The translations under genes and the position numbers were made by a program. Below the pieces are notes generated by a model, which did not search any database, had not been told where the DNA came from, and saw only the letters and a list, made by a program, of their open reading frames with translations. From Diadophis punctatus similis (Eukaryota; Chordata; Lepidosauria; Squamata; Dipsadidae), in assembly GCA_023053685.1 (NCBI GenBank), contig JALIGW010000158.1, forward strand, positions 248,001 through 312,000: a DNA stretch of 64,000 nt. The letters run 5' to 3'. Within the stretch, counting starts at the first letter, position 1; each line of letters begins with the position of its first letter. This document shows positions 23,601 through 36,479 of the stretch, piece by piece.

Positions 23601-26600
23601 GGGAACAGGAATATGTGTTTCTTTTTCATTTCTGAGGTGTTTGTCAAAAGTGATGTTTTTGGACAATTGAATCCTAAGGCGAATGCTGTGTTAGACTTTC
23701 GGCTAGCTCTTCAGGGTAGGCTCGGAATCGAAAATCAAGCGAGAATTTGGCTTTCCAGCACGTGGGGAACAGGAATATGTGTTTCTTTTTCATTTCTGAG
23801 GTGTTTGTCAAAAGTGATGTTTTTGGACTGAATTGAATCCTAAGGTGAATGCTGTGTTAGACTTTCGGCTAGCTCTTCAGGGTAGGCTCGGAATCGAAAA
23901 TCAAGCGAGAATTTGGCATTCCAGCCCATGGGGAACAGGAATATGTGTTTCATTTTCATTTCTGAGGTGTTTGTCAAAAGTCATGTTTTTTGGCTGTATT
24001 GAGTCCTAAGGCGAATGCTGTGTTAGACTTTGGGCTAGCTCTTCAGGGTAGGCTCGGAATCAAAATTCAAGCGAGAATTCAGCTTTCCAGCACGTGGGGA
24101 ACAGGAATATGTGTTTCTTTTTCATTTCTGAGGTGTTTGTCAAAAGTGATGTTTTTGGGCTGAATTGAGAACTAAGGCGAATTCCGTGTTAGACATTGGG
24201 CTTTCTCTTCAGGGAAAGCTCGGAATCAAAAATCAAGCGAGAATTCGGCTTTCCAGCCTGTGGGGAACAGGAATATGTGTTTCATTTTCATTTCTGAGGT
24301 GTTTGTCAAAAGTGATGTTTTTTGGCTGTATTGAGTCCTAAGGCGAATGCTGTGTTAGACTTTCGGCTAGCTCTTCATGGTAGGCTCGGAATCGAAAATC
24401 AAGCGAGAATTTGGCTTTCCAGCCCGTGGGGAACAGGAATATGTGTTTCATTTTCATTTCTGAGGTGTTTGTCAAAAGTCATGTTTTTTGGCTGTATTGA
24501 GTCCTAAGGCGAATGCTGTGTTAGACTTTGGGCTAGCTCTTCAGGGTAGGCTCGGAATCAAAATTCAAGTGAGAATTCGGCTTTCCAGCCCGTGGGGAAC
24601 AGGAATATGTGTTTCTTTTTCATTTCTGAGGTGTTTGTCAAAAGTGATGTTTTTGGGCTGAATTGAATCCTAAGGCGAATGCTGTGTTAGACTTTGGGCT
24701 AGCTCTTCAGGGTAGGCTCGGAATCGAAAATCAAGGGAGAATTCGGCTTTCTAGCATGTGGGGAACAGCAATATGTGTTTCTTTTTCATTTCTGAGGTGT
24801 TTGTCAAAAGTGATGTTTTTGGACAATTGAATCCTAAGGCGAATGCTGTGTTAGACTTTGGGCTAGCTCTTCAGGGTAGGCTCGGAATCGAAAATCAAGC
24901 GAGAATTTGGCTTTCCAGCACGTGGGGAACAGGAATATGTGTTTCTTTTTCATTTCTGAGGTGTTTGTCAAAAGTGATGTTTTTGGACTGAATTGAATCC
25001 TAAGGTGAATGCTGTGTTAGACTTTCGGCTAGCTCTTCAGGGTAGGCTCGGAATCGAAAATCAAGCGAGAATTTGGCTTTCCAGCCCGTGGGGAACAGGA
25101 ATATGTGTTTCATTTTCATTTCTGAGGTGTTTGTCAAAAGTCATGTTTTTTGGCTGTATTGAGTCCTAAGGCGAATGCTGTGTTAGACTTTGGGCTAGCT
25201 CTTCAGGGTAGGCTCGGAATCAAAATTCAAGCGAGAATTCGGCTTTCCAGCACGTGGGGAACAGGAATATGTGTTTCTTTTTCATTTCTGAGGTGTTTGT
25301 CAAAAGTGATGTTTTTGGGCTGAATTGAGAACTAAGGCGAATTCCGTGTTAGACATTGGGCTTTCTCTTCAGGGAAAGCTCGGAATCAAAAATCAAGCGA
25401 GAATTCGGCTTTCCAGCCTGTGGGGAACAGGAATATGTGTTTCATTTTCATTTCTGAGGTGTTTGTCAAAAGTCATGTTTTTTGGCTGTATTGAGTCCTA
25501 AGGCGAATGTTGTGTTAGACTTTGGGCTAGCTCTTCAGGGTAGGCTCGGAATCGAAAATCAAGCGAGAATTCGGCTTTCCAGCCTGTGGGGAACAGGAAT
25601 ATGTGTTTCATTTTCATTTCTGAGGTGTTTGTCAAAAGTCATGTTTTTTGGCTGTATTGAGTCCTAAGGCAAATGCTGTGTTAGACTTTGGGCTAGCTCT
25701 TCAGGGAAAGGTCGGAATCAAAAATCAAGCGAGAATTCGGCTTTCCAGCCTGTGGGGAACAGGAATATGTGTTTCTTTTTCATTTCTGAGGTGTTTGTCA
25801 AAAGTGATGTTTTTGGGCTGAATTGAGAACTAAGGCGAATTCCGTGTTAGACATTGGGCTTTCTCTTCAGGGAAAGCTCGGAATCAAAAATCAAGCGAGA
25901 ATTCGGCTTTCCAGCCTGTGGGGAACAGGAATATGTGTTTCATTTTCATTTCTGAGGTGTTTGTCAAAAGTCATGTTTTTTGGCTGTATTGAGTCCTAAG
26001 GCGAATGCTGTGTTAGACTTTGGGCTAGCTCTTCAGGGTAGGCTCGGAATCAAAATTCAAACGAGAATTCAGCTTTCCAGCATGTGGGGAACAGGAATAT
26101 GTGTTTCTTTTTCATTTCTGAGGTGTTTGTCAAAAGTGATGTTTTTGGACTGAATTGAATCCTAAAGCGAATGCTGTGTTAGACTTTTGGCTAGCTCTTC
26201 ATGGTAGGCTCGGAATCGAAAATCAAGCGAGAATTTGGCTTTCCAGCCCGTGGGGAACAGGAATATGTGTTTCATTTTCATTTCTGAGGTGTTTGTCAAA
26301 AGTCATGTTTTTTGGCTGTATTGAGTCCTAAGGCGAATGCTGTGTTAGACTTTGGGCTAGCTCTTCAGGGTAGGCTCGGAATCAAAATTCAAGTGAGAAT
26401 TCGGCTTTCTAGCATGTGGGGAACAGGAATATGTGTTTCTTTTTCATTTCTGAGGTGTTTGTCAAAAGTGATGTTTTTGGACAATTGAATCCTAAGGCGA
26501 ATGCTGTGTTAGACTTTGGGCTAGCTCTTCAGGGTAGGCTCGGAATCGAAAATCAAGCGAGAATTTGGCTTTCCAGCACGTGGGGAACAGGAATATGTGT

Positions 26601-27858
26601 TTCTTTTTCATTTCTGAGGTGTTTGTGAAAAGTGATGTTTTTGGACTGAATTGAATCCTAAGGTGAATGCTGTGTTAGACTTTCGGCTAGCTCTTCAGGG
26701 TAGGCTCGGAATCGAAAATCAAGCGAGAATTTGGCTTTCCAGCCCGTGGGGAACAGGAATATGTGTTTCATTTTCATTTCTGAGGTGTTTGTCAAAAGTC
26801 ATGTTTTTTGGCTGTATTGAGTCCTAAGGCGAATGCTGTGTTAGACTTTGGGCTAGCTCTTCAGGGTAGGCTCGGAATCAAAATTCAAGCGAGAATTCGG
26901 CTTTCCAGCCCATGGGGAACAGGAATATGTGTTTCTTTTTCATTTCTGAGGTGTTTGTCAAAAGTGATGTTTTTGGGCTGAATTGAATCCTAAGGCGAAT
27001 GCTGTGTTAGACTTTGGGCTAGCTCTTCAGGGTAGGCTCGGAATCGAAAATCAAGCGAGAATTCGGCTTTCCAGCATGTGGGGAACAGGAATATGTGTTT
27101 CTTTTTCATTTCTGAGGTGTTTGTCAACAGTGATGTTTTTGGACAATTGAATCCTAAGGCGAATGCTGTGTTAGACTTTGGGCTAGCTCTTCAGGGTAGG
27201 CTCGGAATCGAAAATCAAGCGAGAATTTGGCTTTCCAGCACGTGCGGAACAGGAATATTTCTTTCTTTTTCATTTCTGAGGTGTTTGTCAAAAGTGATGT
27301 TTTTGGGCTGAATTGAGACATAAGGCGAATGCTGTGTTAGACTTTGGGCTAGCTCTTCAGGGTAGGCTCGGAATCAAAATTCAAGCGAGAATTCGGCTTT
27401 CCAGCCCGTGGGGAACAGGAATATGTGTTTCTTTTTCATTTCTGAGGTGTTTGTCAAAAGTGATGTTTTTGGGCTGAATTGAATCCTAAGGCGAATGCTG
27501 TGTTAGACTTTGGGCTAGCTCTTCAGGGGAGGCTCGGAATCGAAAATCAAGCGAGAATTCAGCTTTCCAGCATGTGGGGAACGGGAATATGTGTTTCTTT
27601 TTCATTTTTGAGGTGTTTGTCAAAAGTGATGTTTTTGGGCTGAATTGAATCCTAAGGCGAATGCTGTGTTAGACTTTCGGCTAGCTTTTCAGGGTAGGCT
27701 CGGAATCGAAAATCAAGCGAGAATTTGGCTTTCCAGCACGTGGGGAACAGGAATATTTCTTTCTTTTTCATTTCTGAGGTGTTTGTCAAAAGTGATGTTT
27801 TTGGGCTGAATTGAGAAATAAGGCGAATGCTGTGTTAGACCTTGGGCTAGCTCTTCAG
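20660..27858 (+). repeat. 8.6-kb-shift segmental duplication, copy 1 (about 7.2 kb)
   Basis: Landmarks at 21940, 22664, 23598, 24758, 26416 and 27078 recur 8,621-8,623 bp downstream. Rare changes are shared: TTTTTTATTTC near 23290, TTTGGCATTCC near 23912, AATGTTGTG near 25507, CCTAAAGCG near 26162 and TTTGTGAAAAG near 26624. The last kilobase holds right-domain subtypes (GTGCGG, ATTTCTTTC, GAGACAT, AACGGG). A further 0.26 kb of homology continues to about 28,120 after a two-monomer (332-bp) difference from the other copy. Confidence 0.9.
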
Positions 27859-28089
27859 GGAAAGGTCGGAATCAAAAATCAAGCGGGGAATTCGGCTTTC
27901 CAGCCCGTGGGGAACAGGAATATGTGTTTCTTTTTCATTTCTGAGGTGTTTGTCAAAAGTGATGTTTTTGGACTGAATTGAATCCTAAGGCGAATGCTGT
28001 GTTAGACTTTGGGCTAGCTCTTCAGGGTAGGCTCGGAATCGAAAATCAAGCGAGAATTTGGCTTTCCAGCCCGTGGGGAACAGGAATAT

Positions 28090-29283
28090 GTGTTTCTTTT
28101 TCATTTCTGAGGTGTTTGTCAAAAGTCATGTTTTTTGGCTGTATTGAGTCCTAAGGCGAATGCTGTGTTAGACTTTGGGCTAGCTCTTCAGGGTAGGCTC
28201 GGAATCGAAAATCAAGCGAGAATTCGGCTTTCCAGCCTGTGGGGAACAGGAATATGTGTTTCATTTTCATTTCTGAGGTGTTTGTCAAAAGTCATGTTTT
28301 TTGGCTGTATTGAGTCCTAAGGCGAATGCTGTGTTAGACTTTGGGCTAGCTCTTCAGGGAAAGGTCGGAATCAAAAATCAAGCGAGAATTCGGCTTTCCA
28401 GCCTGTGGGGAACAGGAATATGTGTTTCTTTTTCATTTCTGAGGTGTTTGTCAAAAGTGATGTTTTTGGGCTGAATTGAGAACTAAGGCGAATTCCGTGT
28501 TAGACATTGGGCTTTCTCTTCAGGGAAAGCTCGGAATCAAAAATCAAGCGAGAATTCGGCTTTCCAGCCTGTGGGGAACAGGAATATGTGTTTCATTTTC
28601 ATTTCTGAGGTGTTTGTCAAAAGTCATGTTTTTTGGCTGTATTGAGTCCTAAGGCGAATGCTGTGTTAGACTTTGGGCTAGCTCTTCAGGGTAGGCTCGG
28701 AATCAAAATTCAAGCGAGAATTCGGCTTTCCAGCATGTGGGGAACAGGAATATGTGTTTCTTTTTCATTTCTGAGGTGTTTGTCAAAAGTGATGTTTTTG
28801 GACTGAATTGAATCCTAAGGCGAATGCTGTGTTAGACTTTCGGCTAGCTCTTCATGGTAGGCTCGGAATCGAAAATCAAGCGAGAATTTGGCTTTCCAGC
28901 CCGTGGGGAACAGGAATATGTGTTTCATTTTCATTTCTGAGGTGTTTGTCAAAAGTCATGTTTTTTGGCTGTATTGAGTCCTAAGGCGAATGCTGTGTTA
29001 GACTTTGGGCTAGCTCTTCAGGGTAGGCTCGGAATCAAAATTCAAGTGAGAATTTGTCTTTCCAGCCCGTGGGGAACAGGAATATGTGTTTCTTTTTCAT
29101 TTCTGAGGTGTTTGTCAAAAGTGATGTTTTTGGGCTGAATGGAATCCTAAGGCGAATGCTTTGTTAGACTTTGGGCTAGCTCTTCAGGGTAGGCTCGGAA
29201 TCGAAAATCAAGCGAGAATTCGGCTTTCCAGCATGTGGGGAACAGGAATATGTGTTTCTTTTTCATTTCTGAGGTGTTTGTCA
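28090..29283 (+). repeat. Segment between the large duplicates, copied from U block 3
   Basis: It aligns with about 9.2-10.3 kb at a constant shift of 18,902 bp (paired GTATTGAGTCC monomers 9233/28135; CTGAATGGAATCC 10231/29133). The AATGCTTTGTT change follows in both. Edges are hybrid monomers: CTTTTTC then GTCATG at 28.07-28.13 kb, and CCAGCATG then GTGATG with six T at 29.23-29.29 kb. Confidence 0.8.
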
Positions 29284-32200
29284 AAAGTGATGTTTTTTGG
29301 CTGTATTGAGTCCTAAGGCGAATGCTGTGTTAGACTTTGGGCTAGCTCTTCAGGGTAGGCTCGGAATCAAAATTCAAGCGAGAATTCGGCTTTCCAGCAC
29401 GTGGGGAACAGGAATATGTGTTTCTTTTTCATTTCTGAGGTGTTTGTCAAAAGTGATGTTTTTGGGCTGAATTGAGAACTAAGGCGAATTCCGTGTTAGA
29501 CATTGGGCTTTCTCTTCAGGGAAAGCTCGGAATCAAAAATCAAGCGAGAATTCGGCTTTCCAGCCTGTGGGGAACAGGAATATGTGTTTCATTTTCATTT
29601 CTGAGGTGTTTGTCAAAAGTCATGTTTTTTGGCTGTATTGAGTCCTAAGGCGAATGCTGTGTTAGACTTTGGGCTAGCTCTTCAGGGAAAGGTCGGAATC
29701 AAAAATCAAGCGAGAATTCGGCTTTCCAGCCTGTGGGGAACAGGAATATGTGTTTCTTTTTCATTTCTGAGGTGTTTGTCAAAAGTGATGTTTTTGGGCT
29801 GAATTGAGAACTAAGGCGAATTCTGTGTTAGACATTGGGCTTTCTCTTCAGGGAAAGCTCGGAATCAAAAATCAAGCGAGAATTCGGCTTTCCAGCCTGT
29901 GGGGAACAGGAATATGTGTTTCATTTTCATTTCTGAGGTGTTTGTCAAAAGTCATGTTTTTTGGCTGTATTGAGTCCTAAGGCGAATGCTGTGTTAGACT
30001 TTGGGCTAGCTCTTCAGGGTAGGCTCGGAATCAAAATTCAAGCGAGAATTCGGCTTTCCAGCATGTGGGGAACAGGAATATGTGTTTCTTTTTCATTTCT
30101 GAGGTGTTTGTCAAAAGTCATGTTTTTGGACTGAATTGAATCCTAAGGCGAATGCTGTGTTAGACTTTCGGCTAGCTCTTAATGGTAGGCTCGGAATCGA
30201 AAATCAAGCGAGAATTTGGCTTTCCAGCCCGTGGGGAACAGGAATATGTGTTTCATTTTCATTTCTGAGGTGTTTGTCAAAAGTCATGTTTTTTGGCTGT
30301 ATTGAGTCCTAAGGCGAATGCTGTGTTAGACTTTGGGCTAGCTCTTCAGGGTAGGCTCGGAATCAAAATTCAAGCGAGAATTCGGCTTTCCAGCCCGTGG
30401 GGAACAGGAATATGTGTTTCTTTTTCATTTCTGAGGTGTTTGTCAAAAGTGATGTTTTTGGGCTGAATTGAATCCTAAGGCGAATGCTGTGTTAGACTTT
30501 GGGCTAGCTCTTCAGGCTAGGCTCGGAATCGAAAATCAAGTGAGAATTCGGCTTTCTAGCATGTGGGGAACAGGAATATGTGTTTCTTTTTCATTTCTGA
30601 GGTGTTTGTCAAAAGTGATGTTTTTGGACAATTGAATCCTAAGACGAATGCTGTGTTAGACTTTCGGCTAGCTCTTCAGGGTAGGCTCGGAATCGAAAAT
30701 CAAGCGAGAATTTGGCTTTCCAGCACGTGGGGAACAGGAATATGTGTTTCTTTTTCATTTCTGAGGTGTTTGTCAAAAGTGATGTTTTTGGACTGAATTG
30801 AATCCTAAGGTGAATGCTGTGTTAGACTTTCGGCTAGCTCTTCAGGGTAGGCTCGGAATCGAAAATCAAGCGAGAATTTGGCTTTCCAGCCCATGGGGAA
30901 CAGGAATATGTGTTTCATTTTCATTTCTGAGGTGTTTGTCAAAAGTCATGTTTTTTGGCTGTATTGAGTCCTAAGGCGAATGCTGTGTTAGACTTTGGGC
31001 TAGCTCTTCAGGGTAGGCTCGGAATCAAAATTCAAGCGAGAATTCGGCTTTCCAGCACGTGGGGAACAGGAATATGTGTTTCTTTTTCATTTCTGAGGTG
31101 TTTGTCAAAAGTGATGTTTTTGGGCTGAATTGAGAACTAAGGCGAATTCCGTGTTAGACATTGGGCTTTCTCTTCAGGGAAAGCTCGGAATCAAAAATCA
31201 AGCGAGAATTCGGCTTTCCAGCCTGTGGGGAACAGGAATATGTGTTTCATTTTCATTTCTGAGGTGTTTGTCAAAAGTCATGTTTTTTGGCTGTATTGAG
31301 TCCTAAGGCGAATGCTGTGTTAGACTTTGGGCTAGCTCTTCAGGGTAGGCTCGGAATCGAAAATCAAGCGAGAATTCGGCTTTCCAGCCTGTGGGGAACA
31401 GGAATATGTGTTTCATTTTCATTTCTGAGGTGTTTGTCAAAAGTCATGTTTTTTGGCTGTATTGAGTCCTAAGGCGAATGCTGTGTTAGACTTTGGGCTA
31501 GCTCTTCAGGGAAAGGTCGGAATCAAAAATCAAGCGAGAATTCGGCTTTCCAGCCTGTGGGGAACAGGAATATGTGTTTCTTTTTCATTTCTGAGGTGTT
31601 TGTCAAAAGTGATGTTTTTGGGCTGAATTGAGAACTAAGGCGAATTCCGTGTTAGACATTGGGCTTTCTCTTCAGGGAAAGCTCGGAATCAAAAATCAAG
31701 CGAGAATTCAGCTTTCCAGCCTGTGGGGAACAGGAATATGTGTTTCATTTTCATTTCTGAGGTGTTTGTCAAAAGTGATGTTTTTGGGCTGAATTGAGAA
31801 CTAAGGCGAATTCCGTGTTAGACATTGGGATTTCTCTTCAGGGTAGGCTCGGAATCAAAATTCAAGCGAGAATTCGGCTTTCCAGCCCGTGGGGAACAGG
31901 AATATGTGTTTCTTTTTTATTTCTGAGGTGTTTGTCAAAAGTGATGTTTTTGGACTGAATTGAATCCTAAGGCGAATGCTGTGTTAGACTTTGGGCTAGC
32001 TCTTCAGGGTAGGCTCGGAATCAAAATTCAAGCAAGAATTCGGCTTTCCAGCCCGTGGGGAACAGAAATATGTGTTTCTTTTTCATTTCTGAGGTGTTTG
32101 TCAAAAGTGATGTTTTTGGACAATTGAATCCTAAGGCGAATGCTGTGTTAGACTTTGGGCTAGCTCTTCAGGGTAGGCTCGGAATCAAAATTCAAGCAAG

Positions 32201-35200
32201 AATTCGGCTTTCCAGCTCGTGGGGAACAGAAATATGTGTTTCTTTTTCATTTCTGAGGTGTTTGTCAAAAGTGATGTTTTTGGACAATTGAATCCTAAGG
32301 CGAATGCTGTGTTAGACTTTCGGCTAGCTCTTCAGGGTAGGCTCGGAATCGAAAATCAAGCGAGAATTTGGCTTTCCAGCACGTGGGGAACAGGAATATG
32401 TGTTTCTTTTTCATTTCTGAGGTGTTTGTCAAAAGTGATGTTTTTGGACTGAATTGAATCCTAAGGTGAATTCTGTGTTAGACTTTCGGCTAGCTCTTCA
32501 GGGTAGGCTCGGAATCGAAAATCAAGCGAGAATTTGGCATTCCAGCCCATGGGGAACAGGAATATGTGTTTCATTTTCATTTCTGAGGTGTTTGTCAAAA
32601 GTCATGTTTTTTGGCTGTATTGAGTCCTAAGGCGAATGCTGTGTTAGACTTTGGGCTAGCTCTTCAGGGTAGGCTCGGAATCAAAATTCAAGCGAGAATT
32701 CAGCTTTCCAGCACGTGGGGAACAGGAATATGTGTTTCTTTTTCATTTCTGAGGTGTTTGTCAAAAGTGATGTTTTTGGGCTGAATTGAGAACTAAGGCG
32801 AATTCCGTGTTAGACATTGGGCTTTCTCTTCAGGGAAAGCTCGGAATCAAAAATCAAGCGAGAATTCGGCTTTCCAGCCTGTGGGGAACAGGAATATGTG
32901 TTTCATTTTCATTTCTGAGGTGTTTGTCAAAAGTGATGTTTTTTGGCTGTATTGAGTCCTAAGGCGAATGCTGTGTTAGACTTTCGGCTAGCTCTTCATG
33001 GTAGGCTCGGAATCGAAAATCAAGCGAGAATTTGGCTTTCCAGCCCGTGGGGAACAGGAATATGTGTTTCATTTTCATTTCTGAGGTGTTTGTCAAAAGT
33101 CATGTTTTTTGGCTGTATTGAGTCCTAAGGCGAATGCTGTGTTAGACTTTGGGCTAGCTCTTCAGGGTAGGCTCGGAATCAAAATTCAAGTGAGAATTCG
33201 GCTTTCCAGCCCGTGGGGAACAGGAATATGTGTTTCTTTTTCATTTCTGAGGTGTTTGTCAAAAGTGATGTTTTTGGGCTGAATTGAATCCTAAGGCGAA
33301 TGCTGTGTTAGACTTTGGGCTAGCTCTTCAGGGTAGGCTCGGAATCGAAAATCAAGGGAGAATTCGGCTTTCTAGCATGTGGGGAACAGGAATATGTGTT
33401 TCTTTTTCATTTCTGAGCTGTTTGTCAAAAGTGATGTTTTTGGACAATTGAATCCTAAGGCGAATGCTGTGTTAGACTTTGGGCTAGCTCTTCAGGGTAG
33501 GCTCGGAATCGAAAATCAAGCGAGAATTTGGCTTTCCAGCACGTGGGGAACAGGAATATGTGTTTCTTTTTCATTTCTGAGGTGTTTGTCAAAAGTGATG
33601 TTTTTGGACTGAATTGAATCCTAAGGTGAATGCTGTGTTAGACTTTCGGCTAGCTCTTCAGGGTAGGCTCGGAATCGAAAATCAAGCGAGAATTTGGCTT
33701 TCCAGCCCGTGGGGAACAGGAATATGTGTTTCATTTTCATTTCTGAGGTGTTTGTCAAAAGTCATGTTTTTTGGCTGTATTGAGTCCTAAGGCGAATGCT
33801 GTGTTAGACTTTGGGCTAGCTCTTCAGGGTAGGCTCGGAATCAAAATTCAAGCGAGAATTCAGCTTTCCAGCACGTGGGGAACAGGAATATGTGTTTCTT
33901 TTTCATTTCTGAGGTGTTTGTCAAAAGTGATGTTTTTGGGCTGAATTGAGAACTAAGGCGAATTCCGTGTTAGACATTGGGCTTTCTCTTCAGGGAAAGC
34001 TCGGAATCAAAAATCAAGCGAGAATTCGGCTTTCCAGCCTGTGGGGAACAGGAATATGTGTTTCATTTTCATTTCTGAGGTGTTTGTCAAAAGTCATGTT
34101 TTTTGGCTGTATTGAGTCCTAAGGCGAATGTTGTGTTAGACTTTGGGCTAGCTCTTCAGGGTAGGCTCGGAATCGAAAATCAAGCGAGAATTCGGCTTTC
34201 CAGCCTGTGGGGAACAGGAATATGTGTTTCATTTTCATTTCTGAGGTGTTTGTCAAAAGTCATGTTTTTTGGCTGTATTGAGTCCTAAGGCAAATGCTGT
34301 GTTAGACTTTGGGCTAGCTCTTCAGGGAAAGGTCGGAATCAAAAATCAAGCGAGAATTCAGCTTTCCAGCCTGTGGGGAACAGGAATATGTGTTTCTTTT
34401 TCATTTCTGAGGTGTTTGTCAAAAGTGATGTTTTTGGGCTGAATTGAGAACTAAGGCGAATTCCGTGTTAGACATTGGGCTTTCTCTTCAGGGAAAGCTC
34501 GGAATCAAAAATCAAGCGAGAATTCGGCTTTCCAGCCTGTGGGGAACAGGAATATGTGTTTCATTTTCATTTCTGAGGTGTTTGTCAAAAGTCATGTTTT
34601 TTGGCTGTATTGAGTCCTAAGGCGAATGCTGTGTTAGACTTTGGGCTAGCTCTTCAGGGTAGGCTCGGAATCAAAATTCAAACGAGAATTCAGCTTTCCA
34701 GCATGTGGGGAACAGGAATATGTGTTTCTTTTTCATTTCTGAGGTGTTTGTCAAAAGTGATGTTTTTGGACTGAATTGAATCCTAAAGCGAATGCTGTGT
34801 TAGACTTTTGGCTAGCTCTTCATGGTAGGCTCGGAATCGAAAATCAAGCGAGAATTTGGCTTTCCAGCCCGTGGGGAACAGGAATATGTGTTTCATTTTC
34901 ATTTCTGAGGTGTTTGTCAAAAGTCATGTTTTTTGGCTGTATTGAGTCCTAAGGCGAATGCTGTGTTAGACTTTGGGCTAGCTCTTCAGGGTAGGCTCGG
35001 AATCAAAATTCAAGTGAGAATTCGGCTTTCTAGCATGTGGGGAACAGGAATATGTGTTTCTTTTTCATTTCTGAGGTGTTTGTCAAAAGTGATGTTTTTG
35101 GACAATTGAATCCTAAGGCGAATGCTGTGTTAGACTTTGGGCTAGCTCTTCAGGGTAGGCTCGGAATCGAAAATCAAGCGAGAATTTGGCTTTCCAGCAC

Positions 35201-36479
35201 GTGGGGAACAGGAATATGTGTTTCTTTTTCATTTCTGAGGTGTTTGTGAAAAGTGATGTTTTTGGACTGAATTGAATCCTAAGGTGAATGCTGTGTTAGA
35301 CTTTCGGCTAGCTCTTCAGGGTAGGCTCGGAATCGAAAATCAAGCGAGAATTTGGCTTTCCAGCCCGTGGGGAACAGGAATATGTGTTTCATTTTCATTT
35401 CTGAGGTGTTTGTCAAAAGTCATGTTTTTTGGCTGTATTGAGTCCTAAGGCGAATGCTGTGTTAGACTTTGGGCTAGCTCTTCAGGGTAGGCTCGGAATC
35501 AAAATTCAAGCGAGAATTCGGCTTTCCAGCCCGTGGGGAACAGGAATATGTGTTTCTTTTTCATTTCTGAGGTGTTTGTCAAAAGTGATGTTTTTGGGCT
35601 GAATTGAATCCTAAGGCGAATGCTGTGTTAGACTTTGGGCTAGCTCTTCAGGGTAGGCTCGGAATCGAAAATCAAGCGAGAATTCGGCTTTCCAGCATGT
35701 GGGGAACAGGAATATGTGTTTCTTTTTCATTTCTGAGGTGTTTGTCAAAAGTGATGTTTTTGGACAATTGAATCCTAAGGCGAATGCTGTGTTAGACTTT
35801 GGGCTAGCTCTTCAGGGTAGGCTCGGAATCGAAAATCAAGCGAGAATTTGGCTTTCCAGCACGTGCGGAACAGGAATATTTCTTTCTTTTTCATTTCTGA
35901 GGTGTTTGTCAAAAGTGATGTTTTTGGGCTGAATTGAGACATAAGGCGAATGCTGTGTTAGACTTTGGGCTAGCTCTTCAGGGTAGGCTCGGAATCAAAA
36001 TTCAAGCGAGAATTCGGCTTTCCAGCCCGTGGGGAACAGGAATATGTGTTTCTTTTTCATTTCTGAGGTGTTTGTCAAAAGTGATGTTTTTGGGCTGAAT
36101 TGAATCCTAAGGCGAATGCTGTGTTAGACTTTGGGCTAGCTCTTCAGGGGAGGCTCGGAATCGAAAATCAAGCGAGAATTCAGCTTTCCAGCATGTGGGG
36201 AACGGGAATATGTGTTTCTTTTTCATTTTTGAGGTGTTTGTCAAAAGTGATGTTTTTGGGCTGAATTGAATCCTAAGGCGAATGCTGTGTTAGACTTTCG
36301 GCTAGCTCTTCAGGGTAGGCTCGGAATCGAAAATCAAGCGAGAATTTGGCTTTCCAGCACGTGGGGAACAGGAATATTTCTTTCTTTTTCATTTCTGAGG
36401 TGTTTGTCAAAAGTGATGTTTTTGGGCTGAATTGAGAAATAAGGCGAATGCTTTGTTAGACCTTGGGCTAGCTCTTCAG
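29283..36479 (+). repeat. 8.6-kb-shift segmental duplication, copy 2
   Basis: It carries the rare changes listed for copy 1 (near 31912, 32533, 34130, 34785 and 35245). I noted about a dozen single-base differences, for example CTTAATGG near 30178, TTCAGGCTAGG near 30513 and CTGAGCTG near 33414, plus one converted monomer pair at 31998-32325. The right end diverges where copy 1 goes directly to GGAAAGGTCGG while this copy has two further monomers. Confidence 0.9.
31998..32325 (+). repeat. Converted pair of 164-bp monomers
   Basis: Both monomers have CAAGCAAG, GAACAGAAAT and the 2-bp deletion. In the other copy of the duplication (23375-23704) the first has GAACAGAAAT without the deletion, and the second has AAGTGAG, CTAGCATG and the deletion with GAACAGGAAT. 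So one monomer has overwritten most of its neighbour here, leaving the shift at 8,621 instead of 8,623 downstream. Confidence 0.8.

Noticed and set aside
20660..36479. Transposon or tandem target-site structure around the 8.6-kb duplication
   Set aside because: The ends are ordinary monomer sequence, with no terminal repeats or target duplications; the breaks are in-register satellite joins.
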